Shown piece after piece: positions 17,071-26,685 of a stretch of 64,000 bases of DNA. Under the pieces are notes generated by a model, which saw nothing but the letters and a program-made list of their open reading frames with translations, searched no databases and was not told the DNA's origin. Location of the stretch: positions 96,321 through 160,320 of the forward strand of contig DATISF010000076.1 in NCBI GenBank assembly GCA_035468985.1. The letters run 5' to 3'. Within the stretch, counting starts at the first letter, position 1. Each line of letters begins with the position of its first letter. This DNA comes from DASVHS01 sp035468985. Lineage in GTDB: Bacteria > Acidobacteriota > Thermoanaerobaculia > Gp7-AA8. Both the position numbers and the translations under genes were made by a program.

Positions 17071-17424
17071 TCAGTTCTGCAGCACACGCCAGGCCATGAA
17101 GCCGAGGACTGCAGCAAGAGACAGCAGCAGCGCCGGTGACAGTGCCGGAATCGCAGCGACTGGATCGATCGCAACAACATCGCTGGCAGTGTTGTTCGCG
17201 GCGCTCGTGTCTCCTCCTCCACTGACCGTGGCCTGGTTGGTGAGGCTGGCCGGGGCGTTGTTCGCCACGTCCACGGTTACGGTGATCGCCGGGTAACTGG
17301 CCGCACCGGCAAGCGCATCGTTGCGCGTACAGGTGAGCGTCGCCAGCGTGCACGTCCAGCCGGTTCCGCTGGTCGCCGTCGCCGTCAAGCCGGCCGGCAG
17401 CGTGTCAGCGACGGTGACCGGCAT
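17071..17424 (-). pseudogene. Orphan C-terminal fragment: DUF11 repeat plus IPTL-CTERM-like tail
   Basis: 117 codons made of one DUF11 repeat (VTVADTLPAGLTATATSG to NNTASDVV) and a C-terminal sorting tail (IPALSPALLLSLAAVLGF, then a short basic end). There is no signal peptide or start-side domain, so the protein could not be exported by itself. The DUF11 sequence is close to the first DUF11 repeat of the giant protein next door, which ends 80 bases upstream. It is most likely the surviving 3' end of a decayed paralogue; a short real gene is possible but less likely. Confidence 0.6.
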
Positions 17425-17504
17425 CAGGCTGACTGCGATCCGGCACGCTGTGCACGCCTCAGTCGGTCATGCCATGAAGGCCTGAAGGCCGCCTCAAACA
17501 CCCC

Positions 17505-20500
17505 CTATCCGAGTTTGCGCATGGCGATGAACGCGATCAGTGCAGCGAGCAGGAGCAGCATCCACGTCGAAACCGTCGGGATATCCGAGACCGATCCGAG
17601 CACAATCGTCGCCAACGAGGTGTTGTTCGCGGGATTGGGATCGGGCTCCGCCGCGCTTACCGTTGCGGTGTTCGTGATCGACCCTGCCGCCAACGGCGCC
17701 GTGACCACGATGGTGATCGTCGCTGAGGCCCCGCTGGCCAGGGTCCCGACCGAACAGGTGAGTGTCGAGGTTCCGGTGCACATGCCCGCCGGTGTTGCCG
17801 AGACGAAGGTCGTTCCGGCGGGGAGAGGATCGGTCACCGTGACTCCCGTTGCCGGCGCCGGACCGGCGTTGGCCACGGCGAGCGTGTAGGTGACGCTCTG
17901 GCCGCCGAACGGCAGCGGCGCCGAGACCGTCTTGGCGATGCTCACGTCGGCGGCATTGACGGCGGCGGTGGCCGTTGCGCTGTTGTTCGCAACATTGATG
18001 TCGTTCGTGGCGCTCGAGACGGTTGCCGTATTCGACACGCCGGCGCTGCCGGTCGTCGCCACAATGCTGAACTGTGCCGACGCTCCGGAGGCGAACGTCG
18101 CCATCGTGCAGGTCACGGTCCCGTTGGTGCCAGCCGCCGGCGTCGTGCAAGTGAAGGCCGGGCCGGTTGTCTGCGACTCGGAGACGAAGGTCGTTCCGGC
18201 CGGCAGAGGATCGCTGAGCGAAACGCTCTGTGCGTCGCTCGGACCGTTGTTCGTCACCACGATCGTCCATGTGACGTTCGATCCGCTGGTGATCGTGGCC
18301 GGTCCGCTCTTGGTCACCGCGAGATCCGCGATTCCACTCGCCGTGGCGATCGCCGTGGCGCTGTTGTTAGCCGGATCCGGATCGCTCGTCGCCGAGCTGA
18401 CCGCGGCCGTGTTCGTGATCGTTGTGCCATCGGCGAGACTGGCAGGGGTCAGCGCGGCGATCGTGAAGGTCGCCGACGCACCGGAGGCGAGGGTGGCCGC
18501 CGTGCAACTGATCGTCCCGTTCGCTCCGACTGCCGGGTTCGTGCAAACGAAGCCCGTCGCACCCGAGTTCGACACGAACGTCGTTCCCGCCGCAAGCGGA
18601 TCGCTCATCGTCACTGTCTGTGCGGCACTCGCGCCGTTGTTCGTCACCACGACCGTCCAGGTCAGGTTCGATCCCTGCGCGAACGTCGCTGCCGTGTTCT
18701 TGGTGATTGCTACGTCCGCCGCCGCGTTGATTGTGGTCGGGTCGGTCCCGGTGTCATTTGCGGTGTTGACTTCTCCGCCGCCAGACACGGTGACGCTGTT
18801 GGTCAGAGTGGCGGCGGCGTTGTTCGCGACGTTGACCGTCAGCGTGATGACCGGATAGCTTCCGCCAGCCGCGAGTGGGTTCGACGTCGCGCAGGTCAGC
18901 GTGCCGAGCGTGCAGGTCCAGCCCGTGCCGGTCATCGCAGTCGCCGTCAGCCCGGCCGGCAACGCGTCGACCACCGTCACCGTGCCACTCGTCGGCGCCG
19001 TGCCGATGTTGCTGACCGTGATCGAGTAGGTCGCTCCACTCTGCTGCTGGGTGAAGGTCCCGACGTGCGAGCTGGTCACGGCGAGATCGGGAGGCTGTAC
19101 GGCCACGGATGCCGTCGCCGTCAGACCCGTTCCCCCCTCGACCGAGGTCACGTTGCCCGTGGTGTTGGTCTGCGCCCCCGCGGCAACAGCCGTGACGTTG
19201 ACCGAGAAGGTGCAGGGTGTGCTCGCCGCAAGAGTGGCTCCCGACAGGCTGATCACGCTGGTTGCCTGCGTCGCGGTGATGGTCCCGCCTCCGCATGCGC
19301 CAGCCTGCCCGTTCGGTGTGGCGATGATGAGCCCCGCCGGCAGGGTGTCGCTGAATCCGATGCCCGTGAGCGTGGTCGTGGTGTTCGGGTTGTTGATGGT
19401 GAAGCTCAGGCTCGTCGAGCCGCTCAAGAGGAGCGACGCCGCACCGAAGCTCTTGCTGATCGTCGGCGGCGACACCACCGTGATTGATGCGTTCGAGGTG
19501 TTGCCCACCCCTCCTTCGGTCGAGCTGACCGAAACGCTGTTGTTCTTCACCCCGGCCGTGGTTCCGGTCAGATTGACCGAGACCGTGCACGAGCTGTTCG
19601 GTGCCCGGGTGGCACCGGCGAGGCTCACGCTCGTCGATCCAGCCACCGCGGTCGCGGTTCCGCCGCAGGTGCTCGTGAGCCCGTTCGGAGTCGCCACCAC
19701 GAGTCCCGTCGGAAGGTTGTCGGTGAAGCCGACGCCCGTGAGCGGAATCGTGTTGGCGACGGGGCTCGTGATCGTGAACGAGAGCGACGTCGATCCGTTC
19801 AGCGGGATTGATGCGGCGCCGAACGACTTCGTGATTGTCGGCGCAGCGGCCACTGCCAGGCTCGCAGTGGCCGTGTTGCCCGTGCCGCCATTGGTCGAGC
19901 TCACCGCTCCCGTGGTGTTGATGAAGTTTCCTGACGTGGAGGCGGTGATGTTGATCGCCACCGCGCACGTGCTCGACGCAGCGATCGTTCCGCCGGTCAG
20001 GCTCACGCTTCCCGATCCGGCAACCGCCGTTGCGATTCCGCCGCAGGTGTTGGTCAGTCCGTTGGGCGTCGCAACGACCAATCCGGCCGGCAATGAATCG
20101 GTGAAGGCGAGTCCAGTCTCGGCAACCGTGTTCGCCGACGGATTCGTGATGGTGAAGGTCAGTGAAGTCGTTCCGTTGAGCGGAAGGTTTGCCGCGCCGA
20201 ATGCCTTGGCGATCGACGGAGGCGCCACGACATTGATGGAAGCCGAGGCCGTGCCGCCCGTCCCCCCCTCGGTCGAGGTCACGCTGCCCGTGGTGTTGTT
20301 CTGCGTTCCGCCGGCGGTCCCGGTCACGTTCACGGAGAAGGTGCATGACGAGCTCTGAGCGAGCGTCGCCCCAGTCAGGCTGATCCCGTTCGTTCCCTGC
20401 GTGTTTGTGATCGTTCCGCCTCCGCAGGTGCCCGTCGCCCCGTTCGGGGTGGAGATCACAAGCCCTGCCGGAAGCGTGTCACTGAAGCCGACGCCCGTGA

Positions 20501-23500
20501 GAGTCGTCGTCGTGTTGTTGTTCTGGATCGTGAACGACAGCGATGTCGATCCATTCAGCGGGATCGACGCTGCGCCGAACGCTTTGATGATCACCGGAGG
20601 AGCGACCACCGTGATCGATGCGTTCGAGGTGCTCCCCGTCCCTCCTTCGGTCGAGGTCACCGTAACGCTGTTGTTCTTCACGCCCGGAGTCGTTCCGCTC
20701 ACGTTGAGGGAGAGCGTGCAGGGAGTGTTCGGCGCGAGCGTGGTGCCGGTGAGACTCACGCTCGTTGCGCCCGCAACCGCTGTGGGCGTCCCGCCGCACG
20801 TGTTCGTGATCCCATTCGGTGCCGCCACGACCAGTCCCGCCGGAAGGTTGTCGGTGAAACCCACTCCCGTGAGCGGGATCGAGTTGGCGGCCGGACTCAG
20901 GAGGTCGAACGTCAGCGTGGTCGAGCCGTTCAACGGAATCGACGCCGCACCGAATGACTTCGTAATGGTCGGCGGAATCGCCACCGCGACATTGGCACTC
21001 GCCGTGTTGCCGGTGCCGCCATTGGTCGAGCTCACCGCGCCGGTCGTGTTCGTGATGCTTCCCGTCGCCGTGCCGGTGATGTTGATCGTGACCGAGCACG
21101 TACCCGACGCCGCGATCGTTCCGCCGGTCAGAGTCAAGCTCGTCGAGCCTGCCACGGCCGTCGCCGTTCCGCCGCACGTGTTCGCCAGGCCGTTCGGCGT
21201 GGCCACGACCAGTCCGCTTGTCAGCGCGTCGGTCACAGCCACACCCGTGAGCGCCACCGTGTTCGCCGGCGGATTGGTGATCGTGAGCGTCAGAGTCGTG
21301 GTTCCGTTCAGCGGAAGGCCGGGGGTTCCGAACGCTTTGGCGATCGTCGGAGGAGCGACGACGCTCAGCGTTGCCGTGTTGCTGGTCGTACCCGTCCCTC
21401 CCTCGGTCGAGGTCACGTTGCCCGTGGTGTTGCTCTGCGCTCCCCCGGCCGTGCCCGTCACGTTCACGCTGAATGTGCACGAGCTGCTGGCGGCGAGGCT
21501 CGCGCCGGAAAGGCTGATCACGTTCGTTCCGGCAGTGGCCGTGATGGTTCCCCCTCCGCATGTCCCGGTAGCCCCATTGGGTGTCGAGATCACCAGCCCC
21601 GCCGGCAACGTGTCGCTGAAGCCGACGCCCGTCAGCCCGATCCCCGCGTTTGGATTGTTGATGGTGAAGCTCAGGCTCGTCGATCCGCCGAGCGGAATCG
21701 AGGCTGCACCGAACGCCTTGCTGATCGTCGGCGGCGAGAACACCGTGAGCGATGCGTTCGAAGTATTGCCGGTTCCGGCGTTGGTCGAGCTCACCGTGAC
21801 GCTGTTGTTCTTCACGCCGGAAGTCGTGCCCAGCACGTTGAGCGAGACCGTGCAACTCGCGCCGGGAGCCAGACTCGCGCCCGCCAGGGTCACGCTCGTC
21901 GAGCCGTCTGCCGCCGTCGCCGTCCCGCCGCAGGCGCTGACGAGATTCCCCGGCGTCGCGACCACCAGCCCGGCAGGCAGGCTGTCAGTGAACGCCACAC
22001 CGTTGGTTGTGAGATTCGCGTTCGGGCTGCTCAACGTGAAGGTCAGCGACGTGGTGGCGTTGAACGGCATCGTTGGCGCACCGAACGCTTTCGCGATCGC
22101 CGGCGGGTTGATCACCGTGGCCACCTGAACGGGGGCGCCGCTGCTGGCGCCATTGGTGGTCACGACCGCGGTCAAGTTGCCATCGGTCGGCTGGATCGAG
22201 AACGTCACGGTGAGCGACGTCGTGCTCGCCGTGGTGACGGTACCTGCCGCGCCGAGATTGAACGTGATGACGTTGTTGCCAGGCGTGGGATCGAACCCGA
22301 ACCCGTTGATGACAACGGTCGTTGTGCTGGTCGGCTGGCTGGCGGTGCTGGGCGTAACGACCGGGATCACCGTGGCAACCTGGACGGCGGCGCCGCTGCT
22401 GACGGTGTTGGTCGTGACAATCGCGGTCAACGTACCGGCGATGGCCGGCTTCACTGAGAACGCCACGGTGAGCGATGTCGCGGTTGCCGCGGTCACGCTG
22501 CCGACAGCGCCATCGTTGAACACGATCGTGTTGTTGCCGGGAGTCGTGTCGAATCCCGTGCCGTTGATCGTGATCGTCGTCGCGTTTGCGGGGAGACTCG
22601 CGGTGTTGGAGGTGACGGTCGGCGCAATCGTGATGCTCGTCGTGGCCGGCGGTGCGTTGTCGACTTGTGCAGTCGGCTTGTCGATGCCGCCCGTGACCGC
22701 GGTGAATGTCGCCGTGGCCGTGCCCGCGGGCTGAATCGTCGCCTGCGCGCCGGAGAGCGTGCCGAACGTGCCGCTGGCCCATGTGACGGGCAAGCCGAGC
22801 ACCCTGACGAGATTGGCGGTCGAGATCGCGTTGTTCGCGGAATCGGTGAGGAAGCTTGCCGTCAGATTCGAGGTCTGGCCGGCCGTCAGCGGCGTGGCGC
22901 TGGCGGTGAGCTTGAGTTGCAGGATGTTGTTCGCGACGCCGGTGGCGTTGCCTCCACTCGACGCTCCCAACCCGAGCAGCGTGCTGGTGTAGGTGAAGTG
23001 CGTCGAATCCGGCACGGTGGTGACGATGAAACTGCCGTTGTAGCCGGCCACGAGGACACCGAGGATTTGGACCAGCTGGCCTACCGCCAGGCCATGCGCG
23101 CCATTGGTCGCGATCGTAACGGTGGAGCCGGCCTCGGAAGCGGTGCTGATGTTGCTGGGAAATGCGATGACGTTTCCGACCGTGACGCTGGGCATGCCCG
23201 TCTGCGTGGCGGTGTACGTGAATTGGGACGCTGTCGCTGAGGTGATGACGAACGTGCCGTTGTAGCCCGCGACGCTCGCGCCGCCCGTGACGCCGTGGAC
23301 ATTGATCACTTGTCCAACGGCCAGGCCGTGCGGCGTCAGACCGGCCGGAACCGTGACAGTCACGGTCGAGCCCGACTCACTCGCGCTGCCGAATTGGGTG
23401 AAGGCGAATACGGTCCCGCCGGTCCCAGCAGGTTGGGCGGAGATCGCGCCTGAAGTGATCGTGAATGAAGTCGGCGTGGGCACAGCCGTGACTACGGAAT

Positions 23501-25079
23501 TCCCTCCGTTGTACACCTGGACCGAGGTGCCGTTGATGGCGATGTGCTCGCCGACGACAAACCCGTGCGGCAAAGCGGTCGTAAAGGTGACCGGACTGGG
23601 GTTCCCCCCCGCTGCGGGGAAGGACACAATCGGGATCGCAGTTGTGCCGTTCACCTGGGGTATCTGCGGAAGGTTCGTTCCCCACCAATCGTCGGTGAGG
23701 GTCGCCGCGGCGCCACCGACCTCGTCGAACTGACTGCCGTACGTTGCCGTGTTGCCCGCAATGCGGCAGAAGGTGACCGACGCGGCGGCTGTGGACGTGG
23801 GGATATCGGACCCGCTCGAGATGTAGATGCCGCCGCCGCTCATGCCGGCGGTGTTGGTTGTGATGGAAGAGCGTGTAATCGTGCTGCCGCCGCCGGCGAC
23901 GACGCCGCCGCCCGATTGGCCGGCAGTATTGCCGCTGATGACGGTTCCCGCGCCGATCGTCAAGTGGCGGCCTTCGATGCCGCCGGCATTGCCACTGGTA
24001 GCCGTGTTGCCGCTGATGACGGTGTTTCCATCGATGGTCGCAAAGTCGGCAATGAGACCACCGCCCTCGATGGCCGCGATGTTGCCGGTAAACGAGCCGC
24101 CGTGAATCGCCAACTGATACGTGGTCACTCCCGAAAAAGAACGAAGACCGCCACCATCGTTGGCGTGGTTTCCGGTGAAAGCCACGTTCGTCAGGGTCAC
24201 CGTGCCGCCGGGTGCCGGCGTGGTGAGAACCATGGCGCCGCCGCTCGCGTTGGCCCCCCAGGCGGGCGTCGTCACGGCGCTGTTGTTGGAGAACGTGCTG
24301 TTGCTGATGTCCACCGTCCCGCCATCCCACACCACGATGGCGCCCCCGCCGGTGTTGCCCGTATTGGAATCGAAGATGACGTCGCTGATGGTCAACTTAC
24401 CGCTGCCCGTCGGACCGGCGTTGAAACCGGCATCGAACCAGATGGCCCCGCCCGGGGCCAGACCGTTCGTTCCGTCGTCGCCCTGGTTCTTGCCGTTCTG
24501 GAGCTTCAGGCCGGTGAGGGTGGCGTTGATGCCCGCCGGCACCGCGCTCTTGTTCAACGAGATGTTGTAAGGGTTGAACATGAAGATCAGGTCGTGATTC
24601 GAGCCGGCGTTGGCGCCGCCGCCGTCGATGATCGTCGAGCCGCTGCCTGCTCCCGTGATCGTGAGGTTGCAGGTGACGTCAAAACTGCCGGTGAGCGCGA
24701 GGTTGGCGCCGGTATCGTAAGCGGCCTTGTGAAACGTACCCGTTCCGAGGGTCCCCGACATCACCGGCGCGACGCTGAGTTGATACGTCCCTGCCAACAG
24801 GGTGATCGAATTCGAGCCTCCCGTCGCGTTTGCCGCAATCACCGCGGAACGAAGGGACACCAGTCCGTTCCCCGGGCCGCCTGTGATCACGCCCGTGGCG
24901 CTGTTCACGCTGGCGAGGCTGGCAATGGCCGGGTCCGTGAACGTCGTCGGCGTATAAGTCACGGCCTGGGCGTTTGGCGCGAAGGCGCTGATCGCGGCCG
25001 CGGCGAGCATCGTGAACGCGAAAAAGCGAACGAGCCTCGGCAGCCGTTGTCTCGTGCGGATGATGACTCTCAGGTTCAT
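17505..25079 (-). CDS. Giant secreted repeat protein: beta-helix, IPT/TIG, eight tandem repeats, DUF11, sorting tail
   Basis: 2524 residues. A signal peptide (to about residue 39) is followed by a right-handed beta-helix region (about 40-480) rich in GGA and SGNTA turns and with an SLRSAVIAANA element. Next come three repeats of the form HGLAVGQ...GYNGSF (about 490-730), an Ig-like stretch and two IPT/TIG-like domains (TTITINGTGFDTTPGNN, TTVVINGFGFDPTPGNN). Eight tandem units of about 110-120 residues follow, each opening with a KAFGA/KSFGA motif. Four DUF11 repeats and the tail IPTVSTWMLLLLAALIAFIAM complete it. The tail is an IPTL-CTERM-like signal, expected to be processed by an exosortase-type enzyme not seen here. 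It is probably a surface or extracellular matrix protein. Confidence 0.9.
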   Translation of the reverse strand: MNLRVIIRTRQRLPRLVRFFAFTMLAAAAISAFAPNAQAVTYTPTTFTDPAIASLASVNSATGVITGGPGNGLVSLRSAVIAANATGGSNSITLLAGTYQLSVAPVMSGTLGTGTFHKAAYDTGANLALTGSFDVTCNLTITGAGSGSTIIDGGGANAGSNHDLIFMFNPYNISLNKSAVPAGINATLTGLKLQNGKNQGDDGTNGLAPGGAIWFDAGFNAGPTGSGKLTISDVIFDSNTGNTGGGAIVVWDGGTVDISNSTFSNNSAVTTPAWGANASGGAMVLTTPAPGGTVTLTNVAFTGNHANDGGGLRSFSGVTTYQLAIHGGSFTGNIAAIEGGGLIADFATIDGNTVISGNTATSGNAGGIEGRHLTIGAGTVISGNTAGQSGGGVVAGGGSTITRSSITTNTAGMSGGGIYISSGSDIPTSTAAASVTFCRIAGNTATYGSQFDEVGGAAATLTDDWWGTNLPQIPQVNGTTAIPIVSFPAAGGNPSPVTFTTALPHGFVVGEHIAINGTSVQVYNGGNSVVTAVPTPTSFTITSGAISAQPAGTGGTVFAFTQFGSASESGSTVTVTVPAGLTPHGLAVGQVINVHGVTGGASVAGYNGTFVITSATASQFTYTATQTGMPSVTVGNVIAFPSNISTASEAGSTVTIATNGAHGLAVGQLVQILGVLVAGYNGSFIVTTVPDSTHFTYTSTLLGLGASSGGNATGVANNILQLKLTASATPLTAGQTSNLTASFLTDSANNAISTANLVRVLGLPVTWASGTFGTLSGAQATIQPAGTATATFTAVTGGIDKPTAQVDNAPPATTSITIAPTVTSNTASLPANATTITINGTGFDTTPGNNTIVFNDGAVGSVTAATATSLTVAFSVKPAIAGTLTAIVTTNTVSSGAAVQVATVIPVVTPSTASQPTSTTTVVINGFGFDPTPGNNVITFNLGAAGTVTTASTTSLTVTFSIQPTDGNLTAVVTTNGASSGAPVQVATVINPPAIAKAFGAPTMPFNATTSLTFTLSSPNANLTTNGVAFTDSLPAGLVVATPGNLVSACGGTATAADGSTSVTLAGASLAPGASCTVSLNVLGTTSGVKNNSVTVSSTNAGTGNTSNASLTVFSPPTISKAFGAASIPLGGSTSLSFTINNPNAGIGLTGVGFSDTLPAGLVISTPNGATGTCGGGTITATAGTNVISLSGASLAASSSCTFSVNVTGTAGGAQSNTTGNVTSTEGGTGTTSNTATLSVVAPPTIAKAFGTPGLPLNGTTTLTLTITNPPANTVALTGVAVTDALTSGLVVATPNGLANTCGGTATAVAGSTSLTLTGGTIAASGTCSVTINITGTATGSITNTTGAVSSTNGGTGNTASANVAVAIPPTITKSFGAASIPLNGSTTLTFDLLSPAANSIPLTGVGFTDNLPAGLVVAAPNGITNTCGGTPTAVAGATSVSLTGTTLAPNTPCTLSLNVSGTTPGVKNNSVTVTSTEGGTGSTSNASITVVAPPVIIKAFGAASIPLNGSTSLSFTIQNNNTTTTLTGVGFSDTLPAGLVISTPNGATGTCGGGTITNTQGTNGISLTGATLAQSSSCTFSVNVTGTAGGTQNNTTGSVTSTEGGTGGTASASINVVAPPSIAKAFGAANLPLNGTTSLTFTITNPSANTVAETGLAFTDSLPAGLVVATPNGLTNTCGGIATAVAGSGSVSLTGGTIAASSTCAVAINITASTSGNFINTTGAVSSTNGGTGNTATASLAVAAAPTITKSFGAASIPLNGSTSLSFTITSPVANTIPLTGVGFTDNLPTGLVVATPNGLTSTCGGTATAVAGSTSVSLAGATRAPNSSCTVSVNLTGTTAGVKNNSVSVSSTEGGVGNTSNASITVVSPPTISKSFGAASLLLSGSTSLSFTINNPNTTTTLTGIGFSDTLPAGLIIATPNGQAGACGGGTITATQATSVISLSGATLAASTPCTFSVNVTAVAAGAQTNTTGNVTSVEGGTGLTATASVAVQPPDLAVTSSHVGTFTQQQSGATYSITVSNIGTAPTSGTVTVVDALPAGLTATAMTGTGWTCTLGTLTCATSNPLAAGGSYPVITLTVNVANNAAATLTNSVTVSGGGEVNTANDTGTDPTTINAAADVAITKNTAATFAQGSNLTWTVVVTNNGASAAQTVTMSDPLAAGTTFVSNSGATGFVCTNPAVGANGTISCTAATLASGASATFTIAALTPASLADGTTITNTAAVSSATSDPDPANNSATAIATASGIADLAVTKSGPATITSGSNVTWTIVVTNNGPSDAQSVSLSDPLPAGTTFVSESQTTGPAFTCTTPAAGTNGTVTCTMATFASGASAQFSIVATTGSAGVSNTATVSSATNDINVANNSATATAAVNAADVSIAKTVSAPLPFGGQSVTYTLAVANAGPAPATGVTVTDPLPAGTTFVSATPAGMCTGTSTLTCSVGTLASGASATITIVVTAPLAAGSITNTATVSAAEPDPNPANNTSLATIVLGSVSDIPTVSTWMLLLLAALIAFIAMRKLG

Positions 25080-25300
25080 TGCCCCCCACTCTCAATCGCC
25101 GGAATGGGCCGCTTTGTGGCGCACCGGACCTGTGCGCGACCGAGGCCGCGAATTCCCCATGACGAACGCGATGCTCAACGATGGACCTTGGAAAGCAGGA
25201 GGCTAATCGAGCGGCGCGTCCGTGCGTAGCAACAGATCAGAGACGGCCCGAGCGGTACAGTTTCCGGAATGTCACAATTGCGGGCCGGTGGAACTGCTAG

Positions 25301-25440
25301 GGAACCTCTGAACAGGTCGTCATCCTGAGTCGGCGAAGCGCGACGAAGGATCTCAGGATCCGAAAACGCCTGCCTGTTCGAGATCCTTCGCCGTCGTCGC
25401 GGCTCAGGATGACGTGAACAACGACTTGTTCAGAGCTTCC
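25301..25440 (+). repeat. Dispersed 140-bp element with terminal inverted repeats, copy 1
   Basis: The ends are inverted repeats of 20 bases with two mismatches: left GGAACCTCTGAACAGGTCGT and right the reverse complement of GGAAGCTCTGAACAAGTCGT. Inside is an imperfect palindrome (GTCATCCTGAGTCGGCGAAG on the left, GGCTCAGGATGAC on the right). No coding capacity, so it resembles a non-autonomous MITE or REP-type element. The rest of 25080-25585 shows no gene. Confidence 0.85.
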
Positions 25441-25585
25441 TCAGTGGGTTTCGGCGCGATGCGCCGATCGGACTGGCAGCATTTCTTGTCGCGACTGCCG
25501 CGCGCGGCAACGATGCCACCGCGATACCGCGATCGAGGCCATTCGCTGAGCCGTGACAGAAAACCGTGAACGAACGCCGGGCCGG

Positions 25586-25613
25586 TTGACATTGGGCCCG
25601 GAAGAGCTATAGT
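25586..25613 (+). promoter_or_regulatory. Sigma-70-type promoter for the TrmB regulator gene
   Basis: TTGACA at 25586-25591 and TATAGT at 25608-25613, separated by 16 bases, match the housekeeping consensus closely. The direct repeat GTAAC...GTAAC and the run GTAACTACTAC just downstream lie where an autoregulatory operator could sit. Transcription would start near 25620, about 20 bases before the coding frame. Confidence 0.65.
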
Positions 25614-25640
25614 AACCCCTGCGGTAACTACTACTCGAAG

Positions 25641-26441
25641 TTGCCGGGAGGGATTACGAAGCTCCGCAAGCACAAGCTCATCTCGCGGCTCGAGGAGCTC
25701 GGTCTCTCCAGCTACGAGGCGCAGGCGTACCTCGCCTCGCTGCGGCACGCCCCGCTCACCGGCTATCAGCTGAGCAAGGCCAGCGGCGTTCCGCGATCGC
25801 GGATCTACGAGACCATCGAAAAGCTCTCTGCGAAAGGGCTGCTCATGTCGCAGCCCGGCGAGAAGAACCTCGTCACGGCTCTCGACTACCGCGCGTTCCT
25901 GGACCAGAAGGAGAAGGAAGCCTCGGCCACCATCCGATTCCTGCGAGAGGAGCTGGCGATGCTCCGCACTCCGGAGCCGTCAGGCATCTGGACAGTCTCG
26001 GGGCGGGAACCGATCCTCGACCTGGCCGCCGGCCTCATCGGACAAGCCCGGCGGTACGTCTACGTCGCCGCCGTCGAAGCCGACCTCCTTCTCCTGGCGG
26101 AGGCGCTTCCAAAGGAGAGGACAAGCCGGGCCCCCATCCTCGGGGTCTACTGCGGCGATGGTGAGGTGCCAATCGAGGGCATCGTTCGCCATCTCGGACC
26201 GGATTGCTCCCGTGGATCGGAGATCGCCATCGTGGTGGATGGGGAGCGCGCTCTCGTCGGATGTACGCAGCCGGAAGAAACCGCAACCGCGGCGCTCACC
26301 CCAAACAGCGGCGTCGTCAGCATCACGGAGCAGTACATCAAACACGAGCTGTTCCTCAATTCGCTCTACGCCACGAAGGACAAGGTCGAGATCCAGGCCT
26401 ACATCAGACAGTACGACCGCACGATGAGAAAGCTGCCCTAG
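25641..26441 (+). CDS. TrmB family transcriptional regulator
   Basis: About 266 residues: an N-terminal winged helix (LEELGLSSYEAQAYLASLRH, then GVPRSRIYETIEKLSAKGLL), a coiled linker (DQKEKEASATIRFLREELAML) and a C-terminal TrmB-type effector domain (SGREPILDLAAGLI through the EQYIKHELFLNSLYA segment). TrmB proteins are sugar-responsive repressors or activators best known from archaea. The usual start codon available is TTG 25641, which has no ribosome-binding site; a GGGAGG lies inside the frame just before ATTACG, so a non-standard start near 25653-25656 is possible. The gene is flanked by two same-orientation copies of the 140-bp element, the second beginning three bases after its stop. 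Confidence 0.85.
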   Translation: MPGGITKLRKHKLISRLEELGLSSYEAQAYLASLRHAPLTGYQLSKASGVPRSRIYETIEKLSAKGLLMSQPGEKNLVTALDYRAFLDQKEKEASATIRFLREELAMLRTPEPSGIWTVSGREPILDLAAGLIGQARRYVYVAAVEADLLLLAEALPKERTSRAPILGVYCGDGEVPIEGIVRHLGPDCSRGSEIAIVVDGERALVGCTQPEETATAALTPNSGVVSITEQYIKHELFLNSLYATKDKVEIQAYIRQYDRTMRKLP

Positions 26442-26443
26442 AC

Positions 26444-26582
26444 AGAACCTCTGAACAAGTCGTCATCCTGAGTCGGCGAAGCGCGACGAAGGATCTCAGG
26501 ATCCGAAAACTCTGCGATCTCGAGATCCTTCGCCGTCTGCGCGGCTCAGGATGACGTGAACAACGACTTGTTCAGAGCTTCC
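26444..26582 (+). repeat. Dispersed 140-bp element, copy 2
   Basis: Nearly identical to copy 1 and in the same orientation; outer ends AGAACCTCTGAACAAGTCGT and the reverse complement of GGAAGCTCTGAACAAGTCGT. It starts three bases after the TrmB stop codon, so its palindrome could also act as a transcription terminator. Confidence 0.85.
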
Positions 26583-26685
26583 TTAGGCGGCGGATATCCG
26601 CATGCAAGAAACCAGGAACCTGTTCTTCGAGCCTCTAGTCGCTACCGTAGTGACTACGACATCGAGGATCAATCAGGAGGACGCC

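Noticed and set aside
23544..25229. A 561-codon open frame on the plus strand opposite the giant repeat protein, and similar frames at 20401-22128 and 30684-32294
   Set aside because: They are mirror frames created by high GC and repeated codons of the minus-strand genes; they have no recognisable domain, start site or signal, while the minus-strand frames have complete domain order and signal peptides.
25270..25276. TGTCACA as a second ECF41 promoter
   Set aside because: No CGTC lies 16-17 bases downstream and no gene follows in a suitable position.
26035..26359. Small minus-strand frames within trmB
   Set aside because: Arg- and Pro-rich mirror frames without ribosome-binding sites or family similarity.
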